From: Aquabacterium sp. NJ1
GTDB taxonomy: Bacteria > Pseudomonadota > Gammaproteobacteria > Burkholderiales > Burkholderiaceae_C
Direction of reading: 5' to 3'
DNA: 64,000 nt
NCBI RefSeq assembly: GCF_000768065.1
Contig: NZ_JRKM01000001.1
Location: 4,446,001-4,510,000 of the forward strand
Shown here: positions 35,200-44,997 of the stretch, in pieces
Layout of the letters: each line of letters begins with the position of its first letter
Position numbering within the stretch: the stretch's first letter is position 1
Notes under the pieces: model-generated
What the model saw: only the letters and a program-made list of their open reading frames with translations
Told to the model about the DNA's origin: nothing
Database searches by the model: none
Translations under genes and position numbers: made by a program

Positions 35200-35691
35200 T
35201 CAATATTTGACGATGTCGCGGCGGGTGGGGGCCAGCCTGCGCAGCAGTTCGTTCTTGGCGCCCTCGGGCACGCCTGCGCGATCCAGCTCTTCGCGCATCA
35301 CGGACACCATGATGTCGAACTCGGCGCCCGAGATGTTGGACTTGGCGTGCGAGTTGGCCATGGTCTCGCCTTCATAAACGCAAGGGCCATCGGCCACCTT
35401 GCAGAGATAGGCCGCCACGCTCTTTTTCAGGTAGGGCATCTTGATGCCGTCGAACGAGCGCATGGTGCGCGGGTCTGTGGACACCCGCTCCAGCGTGCGG
35501 TCGGCCACGGCATCAATCTTGGCGACGCCACCGAGCTGCTGATACAGCGGCGCCCGAGGCGGTGTGCTGCTGCAGGCCATCAACGCGGCCAAGGCCCAGC
35601 TCAGGGTGACCCCGCCTGCCGCCAGCTGGATGTGTCGACGTTGCGCCGGGCTCAGGTCGCGCCAGCTTGCAAACGGGCTTTTCAGGGGCAT
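35200..35691 (-). CDS. Group 1 truncated hemoglobin in lipoprotein form
   Basis: 163 residues from ATG 35691. The N-terminal ~45 residues contain a basic stretch, a hydrophobic helix and a lipobox 'LAALMAC', so the protein should be lipidated and face the periplasm. The globin domain has 'LYQQLGGVAKIDAVADRTLERV', 'PYLKKSVAAYLCKVADGPCVYEG' and the proximal-His region 'ANSHAKSNIS'. Truncated globins bind O2 or NO and are normally cytoplasmic; an exported one is unusual. It is followed by a cupredoxin gene and divergent from a DUF3034 gene, a trio that suggests periplasmic redox or NO chemistry. That role is inference. Confidence 0.82.
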   Translation of the reverse strand: MPLKSPFASWRDLSPAQRRHIQLAAGGVTLSWALAALMACSSTPPRAPLYQQLGGVAKIDAVADRTLERVSTDPRTMRSFDGIKMPYLKKSVAAYLCKVADGPCVYEGETMANSHAKSNISGAEFDIMVSVMREELDRAGVPEGAKNELLRRLAPTRRDIVKY

Positions 35692-35726
35692 GGCAGATCC
35701 AGTACAGATTGAGGTATCGCTGAAAA

Positions 35727-35743
35727 ATCCCGCATACAGGGAT
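35727..35743. promoter_or_regulatory. Short inverted repeat in the hemoglobin/DUF3034 divergent promoter
   Basis: ATCCC-GCATACA-GGGAT, in the 142-bp gap between the divergent genes. It could be a common operator; no regulator can be named. Confidence 0.3.
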
Positions 35744-35833
35744 CTTGCGCTCATATCTTGACGCATCCGGACGATATCCATCTCCGTATTTGGCCGAGTA
35801 GTCGCGGCTAAAAAACACCACTGAAAGCAGTCC

Positions 35834-36772
35834 ATGAAGTCAAAGAGCCCGTTTTCCCCGATGTCTCGCGTGCAGGCCAGGCGTTTGCCCGAGAAGGCGC
35901 AGTGGTGGCGACTTGGCTGCTTGGGGCTGGCTGCGGCTGCCGCTTTCATGGCGCCCAAGGCCCATGCGGGTGACCGCCTGCTGGGCACCTGGGGCGTCAG
36001 CGAGGTGGACGGTGCTGGCGGTGGCGGCTTGACGCCCTGGGCGACCATCACGGGCACAGGCAGCAGCAACCAGACAGGTGGATCGGCCTTCGTCACCCAC
36101 CTCAAGACCCAGGACGGTTATGACCTGAAGATTGGCGGTGCGGCCGTGGGCATCAAGGACAGCGTCGAGTTGTCCATGGCCCGGTGGTCGCTCAAGCTGG
36201 GTGACGTGGTGCCCGGCAAGGCCATCGAGATGAGCGTGCTGGGCGCCAAGTTCAAGGTGGCCGGCGATGCGGTGTACGACCAGGACAAGGCCATGCCCCA
36301 GATCGCTGTGGGCGCGCAGTTCAAGCAGGTGGACGATGGCGACCTCGTCAAGTCCCTGGGGGCGACCAGCACGAGCGACATCGATGTGTACGCCACGGCG
36401 ACCAAGCTGTGGCTGGGTGGCCTGGCTGGCCGCAATGTGCTGGCATCGGGCACGGCACGCCTGACGCGGGCCAACCAGTTCGGGCTGCTCGGTTTTGGTG
36501 GCGCAGGCCATGACAGGCACAAGCTGCAACTGGAAGGCAGCCTGGGCGTGATGCTGCGCGATGACCTGGTGCTGGGCACCGAGTACCGCATGAAGCCCAA
36601 CAACCTGGAGGCCGGTGGGGCTGCCTTGCGAGAGGATGCCGCCTGGGATGTGTTCCTGGCCTGGTTCCCCTGTCGTGGTGGCAGCCTGACCCTGGCCTGG
36701 GTCAACCTGGGCAACATCGTCGGCAAAGAAGACCAGCAGGGCCTCTACCTGTCGGCACAGGCGTCTTTCTGA
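35834..36772 (+). CDS. DUF3034-family exported protein
   Basis: 312 residues from ATG 35834; ATG 35861 is an alternative that gives a more standard signal peptide ending 'APKAHAG'. The mature protein opens with 'RLLGTWGVSEVDGAGGGGLTPW' and continues in alternating hydrophobic/polar strands, ending 'LYLSAQASF' with a terminal Phe. That pattern suggests an outer-membrane beta-barrel. The family is known only as DUF3034. It is divergent from the lipoprotein hemoglobin and cupredoxin genes, an association I recall from other beta-proteobacteria. Confidence 0.8.
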   Translation: MKSKSPFSPMSRVQARRLPEKAQWWRLGCLGLAAAAAFMAPKAHAGDRLLGTWGVSEVDGAGGGGLTPWATITGTGSSNQTGGSAFVTHLKTQDGYDLKIGGAAVGIKDSVELSMARWSLKLGDVVPGKAIEMSVLGAKFKVAGDAVYDQDKAMPQIAVGAQFKQVDDGDLVKSLGATSTSDIDVYATATKLWLGGLAGRNVLASGTARLTRANQFGLLGFGGAGHDRHKLQLEGSLGVMLRDDLVLGTEYRMKPNNLEAGGAALREDAAWDVFLAWFPCRGGSLTLAWVNLGNIVGKEDQQGLYLSAQASF

Positions 36773-36794
36773 CGTCTGCAGTCACAAGGGCTGA

Positions 36795-37544
36795 TCAGCG
36801 CCCGCCCGTCACATCCAGGATGGCGCCCGCGGTGTAGCTGGCTTTCTCGGACAAAAGCCAGGCGATGGCTTCGGCAACCTCATCTGCCCGAGCAGCACGG
36901 CCCATGGGCAGGCTCGGCCCCAGGCGGGCGGCGCGGTCTGGTTCGCCGCCCGTGGCGTGGATGCCGGTGTCGGTGATGCCGGGGCGCACGGCCACGACCC
37001 GCACGCCCTCGGGCGCGACCTCCTTGGACAAGCCGTTGGTCAGCACATCAATGGCGCCCTTGCTCGCGGCGTAGTCCACATACAGGTTGGGCGAGCCGGT
37101 GCGCACCGCGCTGCTCGACACATTCACGATGACGCCGCCCTGGCCACCCAGGCGGGTCGACATGCGCTTGACCGCTTCGCGGGCGCACAGCATGGGGCCG
37201 AGCACATTGACGTTGAGCATGCGTTGCATGCGCGCTGCAGACATGTCCGCCAAAGGGGCGGTTTTGTCCACGATACCGGCGTTGTTCACGAGCCCCGTCA
37301 AGGGAGGCAGAGATTTGTCCACCATGGCAAACAGATTCAGTACCTGATTCTCATCGGCGACGTCAGCTTGGGCGATGATGGCAAGTGGTGCACCCAGTTG
37401 CCGGCATTCGTCTGCCACCGCTTGGGCCGCGTCGGCCTGGTGGGCGTAGTGAATCAGCAGGGCGTGGCCCTGGCGCGCCAGCAGCCGGGCCGTGGCGGCG
37501 CCGATGCCTTGGCTGGCGCCGGTGATGAGGGTGACCTGTTTCAT
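36795..37544 (-). CDS. Short-chain dehydrogenase/reductase
   Basis: 249 residues. Classical SDR motifs: 'TLITGASQGIGAATARLL' at the N terminus, 'LVNNAGIVDKTAPL', catalytic Ser in 'VNVSSSAVRTGSPNLYVDY' and Tyr-x3-Lys in 'YVDYAASKG', ending 'AGAILDVTGGR'. It should oxidise or reduce a small alcohol or ketone with NAD(P)(H); the substrate cannot be told. It is divergent from the macA-like gene with a 68-bp gap. Confidence 0.88.
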   Translation of the reverse strand: MKQVTLITGASQGIGAATARLLARQGHALLIHYAHQADAAQAVADECRQLGAPLAIIAQADVADENQVLNLFAMVDKSLPPLTGLVNNAGIVDKTAPLADMSAARMQRMLNVNVLGPMLCAREAVKRMSTRLGGQGGVIVNVSSSAVRTGSPNLYVDYAASKGAIDVLTNGLSKEVAPEGVRVVAVRPGITDTGIHATGGEPDRAARLGPSLPMGRAARADEVAEAIAWLLSEKASYTAGAILDVTGGR

Positions 37545-37612
37545 GTCATGACTTTACATTCCTTTAACCGCGCGGAAGTCCGTCCTACACATGTCGCAAG
37601 GACACTGGTGAA

Positions 37613-38827
37613 ATGAACACGATGAGCAAGAAGAAGTGGTTGTCCGGCTGGCGCCTGGCTGCTGGTGTAGTGGTACTGGCCACCGCGGGTTGGGGCGTCA
37701 AGCATTACTTTTTCACGCCGCCGGCGGCACCACAGGTGATCACGGCCAAGGTGGGCTATGAGGACATCGAGGACACCGTGCTGGCCAGCGGCACCATCCA
37801 GGCTCAGAAGGAAGTGAGCGTGGGGGCGCAGGTCTCCGGCCAGATCAAACGCCTGTATGTGGACCTGGGTGACAAGGTCAAGAAGGGCCAGCTGGTGGCC
37901 GAGATCGACTCCACCACGCAGACCAATACCTTGCGCAATGCCGAGGCGCAGGTGGCCTTGCTCACGGCCCAACGCCGTGCCAAGGTGGCCTTGCAGAAGC
38001 AGGCTGAGCTGACCTTCAAGCGCAAGCAGGAGCTGGTCAGGCTGGATGCTGGGGCCAAGGCTGATCTGGAAGACGCTGAAGCCGCGCTGGCCACGACCAC
38101 GGCCGACATCGGTGCACTCGACGCACAGATCAAGCAAGCCAATATCGCCGTGGACACGGCCCGGGTCAACCTGGGCTACACGCGCATCCTGGCGCCCATT
38201 GACGGCGTGGTGATCGCAGTGATCGCCGAAGAAGGGCGCACCGTGAACGCCATCCAGTCGGCACCATCCATCATCAAGCTGGCCAAGCTGGACCAGGTGC
38301 AGATCAAGGCGCAGATCTCCGAAGCCGACGTGGTGCGCGTCAAGCCCGGCATGCCCGCTTACTTCACGATCCTGGGCGAGCCCTTGCATCGCTATGAAGC
38401 CACGCTGCGTGGTGTCGAGCCGGTGCCCGAGTCGGATCAGACCGATGCCAAGGTGACCGCCTCGACCTCGACGACCACGGCCATCTACTACAACGGTTTG
38501 TTTGACGTGCCCAACCCGGACGGCAAGCTGCGTGTGCTGATGACGGCGCAGGTGAACATCGTGCTCAACAAGGCCGACCATGCGCTGGTGATCCCGGCCT
38601 CGGCCCTGGGCAAGCGTGATCGCAAGACGAAGACCTATACCGTGAGCGTGCTGGAAGGGCCACCCGAGGCCCAGAAGGTGAGCACCCGCCAGGTGAAGAT
38701 CGGCTTGAACAACCGCGTGCAGGCGCAGGTGCTGGATGGCCTCAAGGAGGGCGATCTGGTGGTGGTGGGTGAAGCCACGGGCGGCGGCTCGACCACGGGC
38801 ATGCGTCGTGGGCCAGGCATGTTCTGA
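37613..38827 (+). CDS. macA: MacA-type periplasmic adaptor of a tripartite efflux pump
   Basis: 404 residues from ATG 37613 with AAGGA upstream. One N-terminal membrane helix (about 10-28), then lipoyl half '[21 protein letters not shown]' (the MacA 'SGxIxxxxxVxVGxxxSG' signature). A coiled-coil hairpin and '[15 protein letters not shown]' follow, and the membrane-proximal domain ends in a Gly/Arg-rich tail. MacA couples MacB to an outer-membrane channel and stimulates its ATPase. It is the first gene of a three-gene operon with only five bases to macB. Confidence 0.92.
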   Translation: MNTMSKKKWLSGWRLAAGVVVLATAGWGVKHYFFTPPAAPQVITAKVGYEDIEDTVLASGTIQAQKEVSVGAQVSGQIKRLYVDLGDKVKKGQLVAEIDSTTQTNTLRNAEAQVALLTAQRRAKVALQKQAELTFKRKQELVRLDAGAKADLEDAEAALATTTADIGALDAQIKQANIAVDTARVNLGYTRILAPIDGVVIAVIAEEGRTVNAIQSAPSIIKLAKLDQVQIKAQISEADVVRVKPGMPAYFTILGEPLHRYEATLRGVEPVPESDQTDAKVTASTSTTTAIYYNGLFDVPNPDGKLRVLMTAQVNIVLNKADHALVIPASALGKRDRKTKTYTVSVLEGPPEAQKVSTRQVKIGLNNRVQAQVLDGLKEGDLVVVGEATGGGSTTGMRRGPGMF

Positions 38828-38832
38828 TCACC

Positions 38833-40827
38833 ATGACGGATACCAACAAGTCATCCGCAAAGCCCGTGGCCGCGGGGTCGGCGTTGCTGGAGGTCGAGAA
38901 CCTGTGGCGCGAGTACCCCTCGGGTGAAGGCTCGGTCGCGGTGCTCAAGGGTATCAGCCTGCGCATCAACGCAGGCGAGATGGTGGCCATCATCGGGGCA
39001 TCGGGCTCGGGCAAGTCCACGTTGATGAACATCCTGGGTTGCCTGGATCGGCCTACGCGTGGCAGCTACAAGGTGGCCGGCCAGCCCACGGCCGAGCTGG
39101 AGCCCGACGAGCTGGCGCGGCTGCGGCGCGAGCACTTTGGCTTCATCTTCCAGCGTTATCACCTCATGGGTGACCTGACGGCTGCGGGCAATGTCGAGAT
39201 TCCGGCCATTTACGCGGGCCATGGCCCGGCCGAGCGGCATGCGCGCGCGTCTGCCTTGCTGGGGCGTCTGGGCCTGGCCGAGCGCGTGCGCAATCGCCCC
39301 GGGCAGTTGTCCGGTGGCCAGCAGCAGCGGGTGAGCATTGCGCGCGCCTTGATGAACGGCGGTGATGTGATCCTGGCCGACGAGCCCACCGGTGCGCTCG
39401 ACAGCGTCAGCGGCGAAGAGGTCATGCGCATCCTGCAGGAGCTGCATGCCGACGGGCACACCGTCATCATCGTGACCCATGACCCCAAGGTGGCGCAGCA
39501 TGCGCAGCGCATCATCGAAGTGGCTGACGGTGAAATCATCTCGGACAAACAGCAGGACGGCGACCGCCCGGTGCAGGCTGCCAGGCGCGAGGAGGGCGCG
39601 CCGCCGCCACACCCCTGGCGCGCCAACTGGGACCGCTTCACCGAGGCCTTCACCATGGCCTTGCGGGCCATGGCCGGGCACCGCTTGCGCACCTTGCTGA
39701 CCATGCTGGGCATCATCATCGGCATCGCCTCGGTGGTGTCGATGGTGGCGCTGGGCGAGGGTTCGCGGCAGCGCGTGCTCAAGGACATCTCGGCCATGGG
39801 CACCAACACCATCGACCTCTTCCCGGGCAAGAACTTCGGGGACAGGCAGGCCGGCCGGATCCGCACGCTGGTGCCTGCTGATGCTGATGCCTTGTCGCAG
39901 CTGAGTTATGTGGACAGCGTGACGCCCACCGTCAGCACCAGCGTGACCTTGCGGCGCGGCAATGTCGAGTCCACCGCCAACATCACCGGGGTGGGGGAGG
40001 CGTTCTTCCGCGTCAAGGGCTACACCATGGCGCAGGGCCAGGCCTTTGATGCCGACAGCGTGCGCCGCCAGACGCAGGAGGCGGTGATCGACCCGAACAC
40101 GCAGAAGGCCTTGTTCCCCAACGGCGAGAATCCCGTGGGGCAGGTGATCTTCCTGGGCTCGGTGCCGGTGCGCATCGTGGGCGTGACCTCGCCCCAGGAA
40201 AGCGGCTTCATGATCTCGGACAACCTCAACGTCTGGGTGCCGTACACCACGGCGATGCGGCGCCTGCTGGGTGTGCGCTGGCTGCGCAACATCACGGTGC
40301 GCATCAGCGATGAGGTGCCTTCGGCTGCGGCCGAGCAGGGCATCACCAAGCTGATCACACAGCGGCATGGCACGCAGGATTTCTTCGTGCGCAACAGCGA
40401 CAGCATCCGCCAGACCATCGAGAGCACCACACAGACGATGACGCTGCTGATCTCGTCGATCGCAGTGATCTCGCTGATTGTGGGTGGCATCGGGGTGATG
40501 AACATCATGCTGGTGTCGGTGACCGAGCGCACGCAGGAGATCGGCGTACGCATGGCCGTGGGCGCGCGGCAGAGCGACATCCTGCGGCAGTTCCTGATTG
40601 AAGCGGTGCTGGTGTGCCTGCTGGGCGGCATCATGGGGATCGCGCTGGCGCTGGGCATTGGCCTGCTCTTTGACAAGGTGGGCGGCGGCAGCTTCAGAAT
40701 GGTGTATTCGATGACGTCGATCGTGGCGGCCTTCGGGGTGTCTTCCTTGATCGGTGTGGTGTTCGGCTTCCTGCCTGCGCGCAATGCGGCGCGGCTGGAC
40801 CCGGTGGACGCCCTGTCGCGTCAATGA
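38833..40827 (+). CDS. macB: MacB-type ABC transporter (ATPase-permease fusion)
   Basis: 664 residues. The N-terminal nucleotide-binding domain has Walker A 'GASGSGKST', '[15 protein letters not shown]' and Walker B '[12 protein letters not shown]'. A linker leads to the four-helix MacB permease: helix 1 near '[22 protein letters not shown]', a large periplasmic domain, and helices 2-4 at the C terminus ('[26 protein letters not shown]'). It ends '[18 protein letters not shown]'. MacB drives mechanotransmission export of macrolides, peptides or siderophores from the periplasm. It overlaps the next gene by four bases. Confidence 0.94.
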   Translation: MTDTNKSSAKPVAAGSALLEVENLWREYPSGEGSVAVLKGISLRINAGEMVAIIGASGSGKSTLMNILGCLDRPTRGSYKVAGQPTAELEPDELARLRREHFGFIFQRYHLMGDLTAAGNVEIPAIYAGHGPAERHARASALLGRLGLAERVRNRPGQLSGGQQQRVSIARALMNGGDVILADEPTGALDSVSGEEVMRILQELHADGHTVIIVTHDPKVAQHAQRIIEVADGEIISDKQQDGDRPVQAARREEGAPPPHPWRANWDRFTEAFTMALRAMAGHRLRTLLTMLGIIIGIASVVSMVALGEGSRQRVLKDISAMGTNTIDLFPGKNFGDRQAGRIRTLVPADADALSQLSYVDSVTPTVSTSVTLRRGNVESTANITGVGEAFFRVKGYTMAQGQAFDADSVRRQTQEAVIDPNTQKALFPNGENPVGQVIFLGSVPVRIVGVTSPQESGFMISDNLNVWVPYTTAMRRLLGVRWLRNITVRISDEVPSAAAEQGITKLITQRHGTQDFFVRNSDSIRQTIESTTQTMTLLISSIAVISLIVGGIGVMNIMLVSVTERTQEIGVRMAVGARQSDILRQFLIEAVLVCLLGGIMGIALALGIGLLFDKVGGGSFRMVYSMTSIVAAFGVSSLIGVVFGFLPARNAARLDPVDALSRQ

Positions 40828-42257
40828 GTGAGGCGACGATGCAGAGGCATGATTCGAGAAAGTACGGTGTGGGTAAATTGAACAGATCGCGCGGGTGGCA
40901 GGGCGGCGTCATCGCGCTGGCCGTGGCCATGTTGAGCGCGTGCGCATCGAGCGGTGACTACAGACGGCCTGATGTGAAAGTGCCGGACGGCTGGCAGCAA
41001 GGTGTGGCCACGCCGCAGGCCAGCCTGACGCCCTGGTGGCAAGGCTTGGGCGACCCGACGCTGACACGGCTGATTCAAGATGCGCTGGCTCGAAACAACA
41101 ACCTGGCGCAGGCCGCCATCAAGGTGCGCCGTGCGCAACTGGTGGCGGGGCAGGCCGCGAGTGATCAGTTGCCATCGGTCAGTGTCAAGGGCAGCAGCAC
41201 GGCTTCACGCCAGCTGGATGGCGGCCCGACCACGCGCTTGAACACGGTCACGGCGGCGGCGAGCTGGGAGGTCGATCTGTGGGGCCGGCTGGCTGCCCTG
41301 CGCAATGCGGCCGACTGGGAGGCGCAGGCCACCGAGCAGGACCGCCAGGCTGCGGCCATGTCATTGGTGGGCACCGTGGCCAATCTGTACTGGCAGGTGG
41401 CTTACCTGAACCAGCGCGTGGAGTCCAGCCAGCAAAGCATCGAGTATGCGCGGCGCACCTTGCAACTGGTCGAGGCGCAGTACAAGGCTGGCGCCACCTC
41501 CGGGCTGGAAGTGGCGCAGGCCACGCAGGCCCTGGCAGCGCAGGAGGCCAGTCACACCCAGTGGCTGTTGCAGCGCGTGCAGGCTCGCAATGCCCTGGCC
41601 ATCTTGTTTGACGGCCCGCCTGAGGTGGCCTTGCAGGAATCCTTGCGCTTGCCGGATGGCGCGCTGCCGCCCGTGCAGGCCGGTGCGCCCGCTTCACTGC
41701 TGACACGTCGCCCTGATCTGCGTGCAGCCGAGCTGCGCCTGCGCAAGGCCCTGGCCACGGTGGACGCCACGCGCAGCAGCTTCTATCCCACCTTGAGCCT
41801 CACCGGCAGCGTGGGCGGCAGCAGCGAGGCCTTGTCCCATGTGTTGAGCGACCCGGTGGGCACGCTGGGCGCGGGCCTGGTGCTGCCGTTTGTGCAGTGG
41901 CGGGACATGCAGCGCAACATCGCCATTTCCCAGGCTGACTACGAAGTGGCGGTGCTGGGTTACCGGCAAAGCTGGTATCAGGCCTTGGCCGATGTGGAAA
42001 ACGCCTTGTCGGCGCGCACGCAATACGAGCATCAAGGCATCAGCCTGGCGCAGGCCGTCAAGGCCGCACAGGATGGCGAACGCTTGAGCGAGGCCCGCTA
42101 CCGCGCGGGCTCCGTGCCCTTGAAGACCTGGCTGGATGCGCAGGAGACGCGGCGGCAAGCCGAGAACAACCTGGCCGCCAATCGGCTCAATCGCCTGGGT
42201 GCTCTCGTGACGCTGTACCAGTCAGTGGGCGGCACGATCGAAGAAACCAGGCCTTGA
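40824..42257 (+). CDS. NodT-family outer-membrane efflux lipoprotein
   Basis: 477 residues starting in the ATGA overlap with macB. Lipobox 'AMLSACAS' with the Cys near residue 40, a rather long signal sequence; ATG 40839 is also possible. The body has the two OEP repeats of NodT proteins ('[20 protein letters not shown]', '[24 protein letters not shown]', '[20 protein letters not shown]', '[21 protein letters not shown]'). It completes the MacAB pump as its exit duct. The gene ends one base before the convergent methyltransferase stop. Confidence 0.92.
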   Translation: MSEATMQRHDSRKYGVGKLNRSRGWQGGVIALAVAMLSACASSGDYRRPDVKVPDGWQQGVATPQASLTPWWQGLGDPTLTRLIQDALARNNNLAQAAIKVRRAQLVAGQAASDQLPSVSVKGSSTASRQLDGGPTTRLNTVTAAASWEVDLWGRLAALRNAADWEAQATEQDRQAAAMSLVGTVANLYWQVAYLNQRVESSQQSIEYARRTLQLVEAQYKAGATSGLEVAQATQALAAQEASHTQWLLQRVQARNALAILFDGPPEVALQESLRLPDGALPPVQAGAPASLLTRRPDLRAAELRLRKALATVDATRSSFYPTLSLTGSVGGSSEALSHVLSDPVGTLGAGLVLPFVQWRDMQRNIAISQADYEVAVLGYRQSWYQALADVENALSARTQYEHQGISLAQAVKAAQDGERLSEARYRAGSVPLKTWLDAQETRRQAENNLAANRLNRLGALVTLYQSVGGTIEETRP

Positions 42258-42258
42258 T

Positions 42259-43116
42259 TCAAGGCTCGACGGGCCGGTTCGTGCGGGCTTCGATGACCCG
42301 CACGGCATCGGCACCCGGCTGCATCTGCATGTTCAGCTGAGCCGCAAAGCGCGTCGGGTTGTGCAGCTCGGCCAACTCGAAACCGGCGTCACGCAACTGG
42401 GCTTCGGCTTGCGTCTCGTTGTCGTAGTGCAGGAAGACGCGGCCTTTCACGAAGGTGGACAGCAGGGCCTTGAAGGCCTGCACGCCCGCACCCTTGTTGG
42501 CGTTGTGCAGGTGGATGTCTGACAGGTACAGGCCATCCGGAAAGCGCGCCAGTACACGGCCAAAGCGGGCCCACATGGCCGCCACGGTGGGCGTGTCGAA
42601 ATAGTTGAGCAGGCCTTCCGTGATGATGGCCGTGCCCTTGGTCTGGTCCAGCGTGTCGGCCAATGCAGACAGAGATTGAGGCCCAGCATCGGCCAGTGCA
42701 TCCAGGGGCTGCACCTCATGGCTCGCCGTCAAGAGACCGGCGTTTTGCAGCAAGGCGCGTTTGCGCGCAGCCATGTCGGGCAGGTCTGCTTCGATGTAGC
42801 GCAACTTGCTGCCATGTTGCTGCTTGAAGCGCCAGCCGCGTGGCGACAGGCCTGCCGCCACTTCGATGACCTGGCTGACACGACCTTGTGCGATGGCCTG
42901 GTTGAGCAGGTGGTCGATCAGGCGGTGGCGAGCCAGCAGGAAGGCTTGCAAGGTGGGGGCGCCGGCGACCGTGGCCAGGCCATGCAAGGGGCGCAGGGCC
43001 GAGTACATCAACTTGCCTTGTGGCGTGACCAGGGCAGGGTGCGACAAGCCGTGTGCAAACCAGGTGTAGCCCGTGTAGTGGGCCGTGGGGCTGATGCTGG
43101 CGGGGTTGCGGGCCAT
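42259..43116 (-). CDS. SAM-dependent methyltransferase (leucine carboxyl methyltransferase-like)
   Basis: 285 residues, GAGG five bases ahead of the ATG. The SAM-binding motif I is 'QVIEVAAGLSPRGWRF', followed by acidic 'YIEADLPDMAARKRALL' and the motif 'AIITEGLLNYFDTPTVAAMW', all typical of the LCMT/TcmP family of O-methyltransferases. The substrate, a carboxyl or hydroxyl group of a small molecule, is unknown. It is convergent with the MacB operon and divergent from the glutathione S-transferase gene. Confidence 0.85.
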   Translation of the reverse strand: MARNPASISPTAHYTGYTWFAHGLSHPALVTPQGKLMYSALRPLHGLATVAGAPTLQAFLLARHRLIDHLLNQAIAQGRVSQVIEVAAGLSPRGWRFKQQHGSKLRYIEADLPDMAARKRALLQNAGLLTASHEVQPLDALADAGPQSLSALADTLDQTKGTAIITEGLLNYFDTPTVAAMWARFGRVLARFPDGLYLSDIHLHNANKGAGVQAFKALLSTFVKGRVFLHYDNETQAEAQLRDAGFELAELHNPTRFAAQLNMQMQPGADAVRVIEARTNRPVEP

Positions 43117-43234
43117 GTCGCCTCATCCTGTCGTTGCGGTGGATGAGCAGTGTGGGCTGAAATGTAGTCAGATCCAGCTGCACGCTTTCCCTGATGGCCC
43201 GCAGGCGAATGATGCGCGTTGTATGCTCGCGGCC

Positions 43235-43921
43235 ATGATCACCGTCCACCACCTTGAAACCTCCCGTTCGCAGCGCGTGCTGTGGTTGCTTGAAGAACTG
43301 GGCGTGCCGTATGAGCTCAAGCTCTACAAGCGTCATCCGGTCACGCGCCTGGCGCCACCCGAGCTGAAAAAAATCCACCCGCTCGGCAAGTCACCGGTGA
43401 TCACCGATGGTGAGCTGGTGGTGGCCGAGTCGGCCGCGATCCTGGAATACCTGGTGGAACGTTATGGTGCGCAGGCGCAGGGCGAGGCCGCTCACCTGAG
43501 CACGCAGCCCGGCACGCCCGAGCACATGCAGGCGCGCTTCTGGATGCACTTTGCCGAAGGCTCGCTGATGAACTGGCTGGTGATGAAGCTGGTGTTCATG
43601 ACCATCCCGACGCAGCCCATGCCTTTCTTCGTGAGGCCGATTGCGCGCGAGATCTGCAAGAAGGTGCAGCGTCAGCTGATCGACCCGAACCTGCAGACGT
43701 CCACGGCCTTCATCGAAGAGCACCTGGGCAAGCACAGCTGGTTCGCGGGCGATCGCATCACGCTGGCGGATTTCCAGATGAGCTTTGCCGTGTCGGCCTT
43801 GATGTCGCGCGCGGACGATGCCAGACGCTGCCCGAATCTGCAGGCTTACCTCAAGCGCATGGAAGCGCGGCCGGCCTACCAGCGTGCACTGGCCAAAGGT
43901 GGCCCGGTGGTGATGGGCTGA
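43235..43921 (+). CDS. Glutathione S-transferase family protein
   Basis: 228 residues from ATG 43235; ATG 43223 is an alternative. The thioredoxin-like N-terminal domain has 'ITVHHLETSRSQRVLWLLEELG', with the Ser/Arg pair at the glutathione site, and 'PLGKSPVITDGELVVAESAAIL', the conserved cis-Pro and Glu-Ser glutathione contacts. The helical C-terminal domain has the 'GDRITLADFQMSFAV' N-capping box. It conjugates or reduces electrophiles with glutathione in the cytoplasm. It is convergent with the desaturase gene. Confidence 0.9.
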   Translation: MITVHHLETSRSQRVLWLLEELGVPYELKLYKRHPVTRLAPPELKKIHPLGKSPVITDGELVVAESAAILEYLVERYGAQAQGEAAHLSTQPGTPEHMQARFWMHFAEGSLMNWLVMKLVFMTIPTQPMPFFVRPIAREICKKVQRQLIDPNLQTSTAFIEEHLGKHSWFAGDRITLADFQMSFAVSALMSRADDARRCPNLQAYLKRMEARPAYQRALAKGGPVVMG

Positions 43922-43940
43922 CCTGACTTGACCTGGCCGC

Positions 43941-44966
43941 TCAGTGGCCTGTGCGGCCAGCGCTGGCCAGTTGCAGCACTTCCAGATAGGTGGGTGGCTC
44001 AGGCACGTCGGTGCGTTCACGCAGCCAGGCGTGCATCTGCGGCAGGCGGTGGTAGGGCACCGAGGCCATCAGGTGGTGCTCCATGTGGAAGTTCACGTTG
44101 ACGGGCGCGACCGTCATGCGGGCCAGCCAGCCTGCGCGCGTGGTGCGCGTGTTGCGGAACATGTCTGGTGAACGGTCCAGGCAACCGTGCTCGGCAATCG
44201 AGCGGATGCGGATGAACAGCGGCAGGCAGGTCAGGAAGGCCAGCGCCCAGGCCCAGTAGAGCCAGGCATGGCCCGTGGCTGCAAGGATGCCCCACAGCAG
44301 GCCGTTGGTGATCAGCATGGGGCCCATGTTGCGCAGGGTGGTGGTGATGCGCTCTGCCAGCGTCCGACCCTGTTGAGGCAGGCGTTCCACGTTGTTGGCC
44401 ACGGTCCACTTGAACACGCCCATGTCCATCATGACCAGGCCGAACACCAGCTTGGCGCCGGTCAGGCCTGTGATGTCGCGCAGCATCTTGCGCATCAGTG
44501 ACTGGCGGGTAACGGGGTAGTCCTCGTGCAGGGAAATGTCCGGGTCCTGATCGGTGCCGGTTTTGGTGTGGTGGCCCAGGTGGTGCACTTTGTACTTGGG
44601 CAGGTTCTGCCAGATGGGGCGGGCGCACAGCCAGTCGGTGAGCACGTCATTGGCCCAGCGGCTCTTGAACAGGGTGCCGTGCGAGCCCTCATGCTGAAGG
44701 ATGGCCAGTGCCAGCTGGCGTCCACCCAGCACGGCCATCACGACAACAAAGGTCAAGGCGTTGGGCCAGTGCGCCAGGGCGGCAAAGGCCAGGGCGATCA
44801 CGCCCCAGGTGGAGCCCACGGCCCAGGCGCCCCACAGGTCGGAGCGGGCGGTCAGCCCGTTCATCTGCTCGCGGGTGAACAGGTCTTTCAGCCGGCGTTT
44901 GGTGACGGCGGGCAAGTCCGTTGGAGTGGCCGTGAACTCGGGTTGAAGCGTGGGCGAGATGGACAT
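43941..44966 (-). CDS. Membrane fatty-acid desaturase
   Basis: 341 residues from ATG 44966; the frame runs far upstream into the regulator gene but not as real coding. Three His clusters of the membrane desaturase/hydroxylase superfamily are present: 'LQHEGSHGTL', 'VHHLGHHTK' and 'HMEHHLMAS', with four to six hydrophobic helices between. It should insert a double bond in, or hydroxylate, a lipid acyl chain using a di-iron centre. The PaaX-like regulator gene lies 31 bp upstream on the same strand and probably controls the pair. Confidence 0.88.
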   Translation of the reverse strand: MSISPTLQPEFTATPTDLPAVTKRRLKDLFTREQMNGLTARSDLWGAWAVGSTWGVIALAFAALAHWPNALTFVVVMAVLGGRQLALAILQHEGSHGTLFKSRWANDVLTDWLCARPIWQNLPKYKVHHLGHHTKTGTDQDPDISLHEDYPVTRQSLMRKMLRDITGLTGAKLVFGLVMMDMGVFKWTVANNVERLPQQGRTLAERITTTLRNMGPMLITNGLLWGILAATGHAWLYWAWALAFLTCLPLFIRIRSIAEHGCLDRSPDMFRNTRTTRAGWLARMTVAPVNVNFHMEHHLMASVPYHRLPQMHAWLRERTDVPEPPTYLEVLQLASAGRTGH

Positions 44967-44997
44967 GGTGGGCGAGATCAAACCGGATGAAACCGGA

